A stretch of DNA of 64,000 nucleotides from Selaginella moellendorffii (lineage: Eukaryota > Streptophyta > Lycopodiopsida > Selaginellales > Selaginellaceae). Where the stretch lies: contig NW_003314262.1 in the NCBI RefSeq assembly GCF_000143415.4, positions 3,282,519 to 3,346,518 on the forward strand, in the 5' to 3' direction. Shown one piece after another: positions 56,401 to 64,000 of the stretch. Numbering within the stretch: position 1 is the stretch's first letter; each line of letters starts with the position of its first letter. Both the position numbers and the translations under genes were made by a program. Below the pieces are notes generated by a model, which was given only the letters and a program-made list of their open reading frames with translations, was not told the origin of the DNA and made no database searches.

Positions 56401-59359
56401 TTTCGGAACTCTCCTTATCACTCTTCGAGGCCTCCCCCTCCTCCACTGGAGGCACGTTGTTCCGTTCAATTTCCTCGACGCGATCTGCAAGATCATTAGT
56501 TAATTGCGTGGGGCCACACGCCATCAAACCTTCAGGTTCTTGTCGTGAGGTCTGCGCTGCTTGCCATAGTCTCTTTGGAATTTGAGCTGCAAGAAGCAAT
56601 GGCATGAGAATTCACGTATAACAAAAATGATTGGTACCTCTCGTCCGTTGTACTTGGCTGGTGCTTGCCTGTTTTGCCTTTGAAGAAGTGTCTCCTGCAA
56701 GGAATGGCATGAGACCACACGCCATTGCAAATATAATTTGTACCTCCTTTTTTCCTATTGCTTGTCTGTTTGTCCTTCTTCGACGCGCCACTAGTGCGCT
56801 TTTCAGTCCTCGTGTCTGAATATTCACAACGATCTATAATCAAAATGGCGTGAGGCCTCACGTGACCTTACCTTGTGCAGGTTGTGAGCTCGGCCCAACA
56901 TGGGTATCTTCAACAGTAGCTGTTAACGCCGTTTCAGCATCTAGGGGTGGCCACGCTCCTGCATACAGAGCTTGTGAGATAACATTTAAACTTAGTGCGT
57001 ACTCACCAGGTTCGCAGAGAAGATACTGTTTTTCTTTGGCAACTGTAATTATATGCTCCATTGAAGTCACCTCTTCAATGGAGTTTGTCACCGCAACACA
57101 CGGAACACCCTTGAGTAGTGCGGCTCGAAAGAATAGTCCGCCGCAGTTGTACTCGACAACGCATTTGCCCTTGGAGTCGGAAGCAGGTGACCCACCCGCT
57201 ATTACGTTGAAGACCCAGCTGAGCATTTCCCATGCTGCACCTGGAGCTTTCTCTGGATTCGAAAGCTCCATAGCCGTCTTCAGTTCCTTAGGCACGGGTA
57301 AATTGACCTCCCTCAGATCAATTCAGTCGGCCTTGTCGAACGAAGCTGGGAAGTCACTCCAGTCCCACTCTGCTGCAGGACCAATAACAAGGGCGAGTGT
57401 GAAGATGCGGACATTCGTCGGTATCTTCTTCTTAGCCATTATCCCATGGATCTCCCGCATCTCCTTGCCTTTCAACCGAGCCTTCACCTCGTTCAAGGCC
57501 TTCCAAAACTTGTGATAGGATTCGGAGTCGTAGATCATATAGTGGACTGAAGATTCCACCTTCGCAAGTCCCACCATTAAGTCAATGATGGAGCTGACTT
57601 TGTCTGCATGAGTGATCTCCTCATTTGTGAAGTCCATCACACAAAAGATGTTCTTGACCTGCTCATCTCCGTGGGAAACGATGCTCCTCCACCTTTGATC
57701 CTCATCCGGATTCACGTATACCCGGTAAGGTTCTCGATAGGCCTCTGCTGCGGGGTCGAGCTGTTTCTGAAGCCAGCGGTCGACATCCCTCTTAATGAAA
57801 TTTGGATACTGATCCAACTTCTCAGCTTTACTTTTCGTGGCATCCCGCAGCAGATCGATGAACTTGGGGGCCCCCTTCACATACTCGTCGATGTCTTCAT
57901 TTGACAACTCCAGCTCTTCCATCATCTCTTGCATGGTGTCGATGCTCACCCTCTCCACGGCCACTTGCTCGAAGATCCAATCCTTCAATAGCGCACGAGC
58001 TCTCAGAGTCGTGCACAAGTCCTCGTATGTCACAATATGGCCGAGAGTCATTTTGGTCTTGTTGAAGACTACCTCACCACGTAGAAGAGCATTAGCCACT
58101 GTCAGAAGGTCGTCGTCGTCTAGAGACCGCGAGAAACGCAAGGCGTTGAGCTTCAAATCATTGGGCTTCCGGCCGTCCTCCACACCCATTGAGTTTAGCA
58201 ACTCCCCATCATGGTACCTCCTCAGCACATCTACCCATTTGTCAAAAACAACTTTTGTCGCGAGTAGAATGTTATGGATGCTGAGTGTGTCATTGACCCC
58301 CAGTGTTTTTGAGAGAAGACTCGAGAATTCCTGCAATGGAAATGGCGTGAGGCCACATGCTATGCCACATGCAACGAGGCTTACCTGCCAGGCGCTAGTT
58401 GCTAGTGCACGTCCTTGTCCTGGTTTTTGTGGCTTCTTCAGTTGAACCCAGAGCTTCCGTGTTCGTGCCAATGTCTCATGCAGACCCGATTTGTAGCACG
58501 TTTCTTGCTTGACATTCTACGCGTGGGAGATGTATATGATAGATCGGAGGGGCGAGTTGCCTTTTATCAGGCGGACAACTCTTGTCTTGAAGACTTTCTT
58601 CACCTCCTCGCCCACCATAATATCCACAACTATCTCTTGCATCGCCAAGCTAGAATGCTGCCCGGAGACGGCATAGAACCGGATGTTCTGATCGTCCAAC
58701 ACCTTCCTATTGATCAAGTCTGGAAACCTCGTCTCGCCCTTCATTGTTCGGTAGTAGGGGATCACGTCTGCGATGTCGGATGTTATTGGACTTGCCAGCA
58801 TCTTCTGCTTCAGTTTCTCCACCCACTCATCAGATACTAGCCTGTGGTTGTATTTGCTTTGGATGTCGATGTGGCTCACGTCGATTGTATATACTTTGTT
58901 GGAATAGTAACAAGTACTATTATCTGCGACGATTTTTGCTGCCTCTTCTTGCTCTTTCTACTCTTTGCGGCTCTTCTTTTTGGTGGGTGTAGTGTTTGAA
59001 CCCGAGGCAATGGCATCACCGAGTAGCTTCTTTTTTGGAGCAGGAGAGTCGGACGTCGGCTTGAGCTTGACCACCCTTTTCTGCTTCGGGGTAGTTTCCA
59101 GATCGACCCCCTTCCCCTTCGCTTCGCGAACTAGAGTCACTCTCAACAGCTCAATGTTGGAATATAGTTTTTGAACATCGCCATAGGTGAGGTCCGTGGA
59201 TTCCATGTGATCTTCATAGACCCGCAGCGTCTTTGAAATTGTGGGCCTCCTGGACAACCTCTCCCTAGCTCCTTCTAGGAATTCCTCATAGCCGCTGCCC
59301 CCCTCCGGGAAGCCGCTAGGATGTGCTATAGATGTGCTAGAAATCTCCCGGGACGCCAA
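53487..59359 (-). pseudogene. multi-exon ParB-like / acidic linker / FCP1-like HAD gene with in-frame stops
   Basis: Reading leftwards, the N-terminal part (59359-58958) has YEEFLEGARERLSRRPTISK and a Lys/Pro-rich stretch. A TAG is followed in the same frame by VSHIDIQSKYNHRLVSDEWV and RFYAVSGQHSSLAMQEIVVD, a ParB/sulfiredoxin-fold pattern (NHR, then GQHS plus helix). After a TAG at 58517 comes a large helical region to 57323 (NILLATKVVFDKWVDVLRRY), then a TGA, then KELKTAMELSNPEKAPGAAW. Next come many small exons (Lys/Ser-rich, then MRDAFQVRATFFLSRRLRRV and a Glu/Asp run). A Pro/Thr-rich exon (54365-55003) precedes an HAD domain with IIFDLNGVL, LQLGVWTSMMRHN, a TAG where QEDC is expected, and SEILIIDDSPIKTAVNTHTY. 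It ends at 53487. One gene is inferred from co-linearity. ATG start not identified. Confidence 0.5.
55810..58384 (-). other. nine mini-introns, each with one palindrome
   Basis: Minus-strand introns with GT..AG ends: 58384-58331 (54 bp), 56871-56834 (38), 56743-56695 (49), 56637-56587 (51), 56530-56486 (45), 56397-56348 (50), 56151-56102 (50), 56011-55965 (47) and 55856-55810 (47). Each consists of a donor (GTAAGC, GTACAA, GTAATG and similar), the palindrome, and an acceptor 5-20 bp later, most often TTGCAG. Neighbouring exons share no sequence, so the introns look copied rather than ancestral. Confidence 0.7.
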
Positions 59360-59620
59360 GTGGGCTGCGTGTGGGTGGCGGAGTGGGTGGCGGAGTTGGC
59401 GGCGAAGTTACAAACTGGGTGTGTCTTGAAGTGGACGCCGATGCACACGAGCGCGATGCGAGCGCAAGTGTGATGCAAGCGCGAGTGGACGCCGATGCAC
59501 ACGAGAAACCTGTAGAGAAGGTAGATGAGTGCGAATGTGAGCGTGATCACGAGTGGGAGCGCGATGCGAGCGCGAGTGTGCGAGCGTGAGTACGAAGCAA
59601 AATGCAAAACCTAACCTCAC
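59360..59620. repeat. degenerate GC-rich repeat
   Basis: Tandem-like phrases such as GACGCCGATGCACACGAG (twice, about 59433 and 59488) and GAGCGCGATGCGAGCGC (twice) make up this stretch next to the 5' end of the ParB-like gene. Long open frames on both strands here are a by-product of the repeat. Confidence 0.6.
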
Positions 59621-59644
59621 ACGCGCGAAATGTCACGACAGTTG

Positions 59645-59795
59645 GTAATCCCGCAACATCATCATTCCTTGAACTTGGGCGCCACCATTAATTTCTGGAT
59701 CGCCGCGTGCATGCATGCACGTGAAATCCAAAAGAAATCCGCAACGTCATCATTCCTCGGACTGCATGCACGCGAAATCCAAAAGAAAGATCATG
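59645..59795 (+). repeat. short direct repeats
   Basis: CGCAAC(A/G)TCATCATTCCT occurs twice (about 59653 and 59741), and GCATGCACG(T/C)GAAATCCAAA with AGAAA occurs twice (about 59713 and 59764), indicating a roughly 50-90 bp duplication in the intergene spacer. Confidence 0.6.
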
Positions 59796-60268
59796 ATTGG
59801 GATATCATTTAATACCCTCACTATATTTATACCATGCATGATTGGATATTCCAAAGCATCTTATATTTCCAAAAATGCCAGATGTTCAGCTAAATAAAGA
59901 ATGGTATACAATGTCCTTCTTGATGACCCTGCAAAGAAGCATCTCAATCGGACACCACATGAGACCACACGAACCTTACAATGTTTCAGGGGCATTTGCC
60001 ATAGATCCAACCGTTATTTTGCTCCAAGATTCTACAGTTTGGTGTGCATTGACCTTTCCATCGACACTGCAAAGGGACATCACAATCAGATGCGGGATCA
60101 CAAGAAACCAACTTCACTAACTCTAGTTTCACCAAGATCTACGTAAGGAGTTATGAAATGAAAGGACCCTCTCTATTGAAATGTGTTTATGGTCCTAGGG
60201 GCATTATGACATATCAAAGGATTTTGCATCAAGTTTTGTATTTGCATGTTTATCAAGCTACTGAATTG

Positions 60269-60288
60269 CTAAACCCTAAACCCTAAAT
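60269..60288 (+). repeat. interstitial plant telomere-type repeat
   Basis: Two to three units of CCCTAAA, the plant telomere heptamer, in the spacer between the two divergent genes. It may be a telo-box promoter element or a repair scar. Confidence 0.6.
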
Positions 60289-61009
60289 ATGTGGCAAATG
60301 CTGCGTGAAGAAAGATGCCCTTTCTGGGCAAATGCTGTAAGAGGCAGATGCCGAGCAGATGTATCTCAGGCTAGCGAAGGGGACAAACGAAAGCTAGCTA
60401 TAAACATGACGGGATGCAAATAGATTACTAGGCTGGTCCTGCGAAAATCAAAAACCATAATTGAAAACATTGAAAATGCAAAAAGAAAGGTTTATAATAT
60501 TTTTGAATTTTAAGCAACCAAAGGAATGTAAGTAGGGCATGTGTTTGTAAGTTTAAAAATGCCTCAACCACTTAAATTCCTAAGTAAATAAAGCTGTTTC
60601 TATTTTTGGTACAGGTAAACTTTATAGCGTGTGGGCTCATGCAATTTTGAACGCAAAAATGCACCAAAAAATGCTCGACTAGCATTATTCTTTGAATGGC
60701 GTGTGGCCTTATATTGCCATAAATGGACGTACACACACAGCATAATTATTCCTTTACACGGCGAATAATCTTGGCGCGGATCGCTGACATGGCATGGCAA
60801 AGTTCGAATCACTGACATGGCACAGCTGGATCGAGGCAAGGACATGATGTGACAAAGTTCAACATCCAACAGCAAAGTCTAGAAGCTACTTAGTTTGAAA
60901 TTTGTCAGAGGAATCATAAGATCTGGTTTGTCAGAGGATTTGATGTGACGTTCAAGCATGTGTTATTTTTGAATTCTCAAACTCATTCCTAGGTCTATCA
61001 TTTTTGTGC

Positions 61010-61195
61010 GCCGTGTTCTTGGTTCCGCTGAGCGCAGTGAGCGCTGCTTGTGTAAGCGGCGTTGTGAGCTGTGGTTTATGCGTCTACGAGCAGTTGCGGC
61101 ATTGTGAGCGCCATTGCAAGCGGCAGTTTATGCGAGTGGCAGTTTGTGCGAGCGGCACTACGAGCAGTTGCGCTGGTGCGAGCGGCGCTATGGTA
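61010..61195. repeat. GC-rich GCGAGCGGC-type degenerate repeat
   Basis: Repeating GTGAGCG, GCGAGCGGCA and GAGCAGTTGCG phrases upstream of the DUF7869-like gene. It mirrors the GC-rich repeat next to the ParB-like gene at 59.4-59.6 kb. No coding support. Confidence 0.5.
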
Positions 61196-61472
61196 CCACT
61201 AATGGTATGAGGGCTCATGCCATCTTGGGGCTTGCAAGTTCATCACTAGCATATTGCCAATAGTTTCTTTACCTGCCTGTAGCTGTGTGTTTATCAAGAT
61301 GGCATGAGGGCTCATGCCAATTTTGTGAATGCGAAATTTCACGTGGGTGTCAATAGCATGTTTGAATAATGGCATGTGGCCTCATGCTATTGAGGTTGTT
61401 TGGTATGTTATGATTTAGGCCATTCTCCAATCATTTTTTGTATAGTCTTAACTTCTTTTCTGCACTTTCAGA

Positions 61473-64000
61473 ATGGCCTTTATTGTTGGGGAAAAGGTTT
61501 ACATTTTGAATGGTGGGAAGAGAGTTGCAAAAGAGACCCTTGTGTCTATGAATCGGAACTTTGTTATAAACTGTCAAAGGCTTGGGGAAGGCAATGCTGC
61601 TGTATCAGTAGAGACTGTCTTCGATAGGAATGTGGTCGCTATTGAACGAGGAGAGATGGTCGTCGGGGTAAATGTTGTTGGTGCCTTGAAAAATCTTCAG
61701 AAGAAAGCAGATGTTGGGGACAGCGCAAGTGCGATGCATGTTCCCTCCGTGGATCTTAAGAACCATGCTACATGGATTCAGGAAAAGGTGTTTCTAAACA
61801 ACCCCGAGGGGGAGGTGGTAGCTGAGGGCTTAGCCATAGTTGTCGATCCAAGAGATGCGGTTGCTAATCAAGAATAGGGTTGGGATGATATTGGAGTTGC
61901 GATTTTAGAGGTTGTTGACACAGAAGAAAACAGTCTGACTATTGGAAGCATTGTGCGGTGGAAATTGAGGCACTTAGTGTTTGAGAATGTGAAGGATTCA
62001 CAATCAAACACCACTACAACTGATGACAGAACATCTCTTCATGGGAAAAGAAAGTACACCTTCCTAAAGCGCAGCCAAAGGGATCTGAGCAACGAACCGA
62101 AAAGGCAGAAAATGGCGATGGAGGTTCGAATGGTCTTGACAGTTGCTTGTTGCAAGAGGAGGTGCTGTCAACATGCTGATTGGGATGCTATTGAAGAAGA
62201 GAGAGCAAGATACAAGATATTGTCCTGGAAGGCAGCTTGCAATTTTGTGTATGAGGCATTACGGTCATTTGTTGATGCTTCAAAACATCAGATGGGGGGC
62301 ATGGTCTTCCAGAGGGGTTTGGTCTGCATGAAGGCATGGAGAATCATTTATGGAGTCCCTCGAACCACATTCTATAGAATCAAAACTGAGTTCGAGGAAC
62401 AAAGGGTTCAACAGGCAGTCCACGGGAACGACGGTACGCACAAAACCAGGGGTCATGTTGTATATGGAGAGGCAATCTTCAAGAGGTTTGTCGAGACAGG
62501 TAGCGAGCAACAACCACATAAAACCTGCCTCTTGGAAGATGGAACACGAGACACCCAACGAGTTCTCCCTTCCATGTATACCAAGGGGGCCATACTGGAA
62601 GATGTGAATCGGGAACTCCAGAGTAATGGCTACAGGAAGCTGAGCCAATCTAGATTTAGTAGATTGTGGAGCAACAGGTTCAGGGATGTGAGTATAGGAA
62701 AGTACTCCAGCTTTTCAAAGTGTGACGAGTGCACTGCTATCAAAATGGCTTTGTCGAAGAATTCTTGCATCGCTCAAGAGCGAGAGACGTTGGTTAGAAG
62801 GCGGCTCGACCACAACATCGAGCAGAGAAGCTGCAGGACTGCATATTATCATAACAGGATTCTCTCCATGGAGAGACCTAACTTTACCTCTGCATCATCC
62901 ATGACAAAATGAACCAGAAAAAGACGTGCTTACCTCGACTCAATCATGCCCCCAAGGCAATCTCTTCATCCATGCAGCTGCTTGTGTCTCTGTTTGGCAT
63001 AATCGCTCATGGGCATGGTGCCCAGAACTATGGGAACTTCTTTGTACCTCTATGGGGTGGCGGGGGTGCAAATATGATGATTGCATCCCTAGCAAAACAC
63101 TTAAGGTCTCTGCAAAGTGCACAGACTGAGCTGAACAGCCAACCCTTGCATAAGGCCCTTGTCGATCGAACCCCATACAGGGTTCAGCTAGAGGAGGAGC
63201 AAAGGCTTGTAGTATCGCGTGGGGCCCCATGCCATCCTAGTGAATATGTTGGCCGTCAGATTGTAGGGTTATCACGTGAGGCCTCATGCCATTCCGACGA
63301 GGCTGGTTGCCCGGTGAATGCACAGCCTCATCCAAACAAAGCAGAATCTCAAGGAAGTTCTTGCGGCCGATGTGGCCTTCCACCCCATCTGCTGCTCCAA
63401 ACAGACAATGCTAGCAGTGAGAACAAAAACATGTACGTCTTCGCGTACTTGGCGATGCTTATTGCCAAAGGCATATTTGAAACGGTTACACTTGGCTTTC
63501 TCATGGTTGGGCACACTCATGAAGACGTCGATGCCATGTTTAGTCACCTGGCAGAGTCCCTCCGGTGATCCAATGTCCTCACCCTCCCACAACTCTACGA
63601 TGAATTCCAAAATTGCATCAAAGGCACTGTTGAAGCTACACTTGTGACAGAGGTTCCAGACTTTAAGGGGTTTGTAAGAGGCTACATCAAGGACGGATCT
63701 GAAACGTTAATTGGCCACTCCAAGCCTTTTCAGTTTCATTTCAGCATGCGTGACGGTGCTCCAGTGATGAGGTACAAAATGAGAGAATGGGACACAGTGT
63801 GGCTGCCAGTGGACGGCATTGAACTCTTCAAGAGAGATCCCATAACTGGGGAACCTATGATTCCTTAGGGTTCCCCACGGCCAATGCACCCGGATGGACT
63901 CAAAGACCAGGAAAGTATAGTGGCCGGGATTAGACAGCATATTGCCTTCTGGAAGACGGGGTTGGTGTTTGGTGGAGAATCCTATTTTCAGAGGTGCAAG
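61473..64000 (+). pseudogene. DUF7869-like probable transposase, in-frame stops, runs off window
   Basis: Starts MAFIVGEKVYILNGGKRVAK (ATG 61473). A TAG at 61875 is followed in the same frame by GWDDIGVAILEVVDTEENSL. Then come a Cys/His cluster (CCKRRCCQHADWDAI), RALRSFV-type helices, KAWRIIYGVPRTTFYRIKTE and FSKCDECTAIKMALSK. A 1-2 base frame change near 62885 leads to LCIIHDKMNQKKTCLPRLNH, GIIAHGHGAQNYGNFFVPLW, LLQTDNASSENKNMYVFAYL and FLMVGHTHEDVDAMFSHLAE. A TGA (63566), then RGYIKDG, a TAG (63866) and open frame to the window end follow. The HDKM, QTDNASSENKN and GHTHEDVDAMF blocks match DUF7869 proteins, whose conserved acidic residues suggest an RNase H-fold DDE enzyme. Enzyme class is inference. 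Two palindromes lie within its frame at 63214 and 63271. Confidence 0.65.

Larger units (their letters stand above)
53431..63292. repeat. family of 22-bp palindromes
   Basis: Consensus is arm ATGGCRTGNGG followed by arm NCYCAYGCCAT. Copies start at 53431, 54508, 54583 (perfect palindrome), 55819, 55974, 56110, 56368, 56504, 56599, 56704, 56845, 58342, 60624, 60696, 61202, 61299, 61369, 63214 and 63271, with weaker half-sites near 53152, 53690 and 59957. Arms vary mostly by A/G or C/T changes. Nine copies lie in short introns, two to four in reading frames and the rest in the spacer or leader DNA. No comparable copies were noticed in 1-53 kb. Possible roles are introner-type insertion unit, binding site for an element-encoded protein, or regulatory hairpin. 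Confidence 0.85.
53431..64000. mobile_element. candidate undescribed large mobile element (right end outside window)
   Basis: This block is defined by three features that stop together at its left edge: a giant ParB-like/HAD gene (-), a DUF7869-like probable transposase gene (+), and about 18-20 copies of one 22-bp palindrome. The genes are divergent around a 2.1-kb spacer. The DUF7869-like gene continues past the window end, so termini cannot be tested. I found no inverted terminal repeat or target duplication near 53.1-53.5 kb. Calling it one element is an inference. A cluster of two independent repeat families is the alternative. Confidence 0.4.

Noticed and set aside
59371-59620. Open frames on both strands next to the ParB-like gene
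   Set aside because: They follow from the GC-rich degenerate repeat and carry no domain.
53431-63292. Palindromes considered as a CRISPR array
   Set aside because: Spacing is irregular, from tens of bases to kilobases, and the context is intron-containing eukaryotic genes.
63200-63300. Palindromes at 63214 and 63271 as introns
   Set aside because: Possible GT..AG pairs are only 35-39 bp without a pyrimidine tract, and the frame is open through them.

Overview
The window looks like nuclear DNA of a land plant with flagellated sperm, most likely a lycophyte of the Selaginella type. This is an inference. It rests on very short introns (about 40-90 bp with GT..AG ends), closely packed genes, several PPR genes, a sperm-tail SHIPPO/STOP-repeat gene, an IQD gene, a CYP72-clan P450 and plant-type LTR elements with an initiator-Met primer site. 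No bacterial operon structure, CRISPR array or convincing tRNA/rRNA gene was seen.

Layout. (1) 0-32.5 kb is a gene-rich arm. In order it holds a broken L-gulonolactone oxidase gene (-), an IQD calmodulin-binding gene (-), a kinase-fold gene (-), a decayed locus with a ParB-like DGNHR motif (+), a P450 (+), a broken kelch gene (+), a SHIPPO-repeat gene (-) head-to-head with a PPR gene (+), a two-LysM gene (-), myo-inositol-phosphate synthase (-), ESCRT-III VPS32/SNF7 (+), methionyl-tRNA synthetase (+), two PPR genes 21 bp apart (-), and a Crinkler/RHSP-like P-loop NTPase gene (-). (2) 32.5-53 kb is AT-rich nested-transposon DNA. It has Ty3/gypsy LTR copies, a gag-protease frame, a complete-ended 4.53-kb PIF/Harbinger element (22-bp inverted ends, TTA target duplication) inserted in an LTR copy, a long non-coding repeat present in both orientations, and the 3' part of a chromodomain-bearing gypsy pol. 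(3) 53.4-64 kb is a distinct island. It contains two large divergent genes: a minus-strand gene combining a ParB-like domain, an acidic linker and an FCP1/NIF-type HAD phosphatase-like domain, and a plus-strand gene resembling DUF7869-type (probable RNase H-fold transposase) proteins, which runs off the window end.

The most unusual signal is in the third region. About 18-20 copies of a 22-bp near-perfect palindrome (arms ATGGCRTGNGG / NCYCAYGCCAT) are scattered over 10 kb and were not noticed elsewhere in the window. Nine of them each form the core of a separate 38-54 bp intron of the ParB/HAD gene. This looks like an introner-like family or a repeated protein-binding site belonging to an undescribed large mobile element.

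Across the transposon genes and the island, long reading frames are interrupted by single in-frame stops. Where the original codon can be guessed, it needs only a C-to-T or G-to-A change, as expected from cytosine-methylation decay. These loci are therefore annotated as pseudogenes although their domains remain readable.
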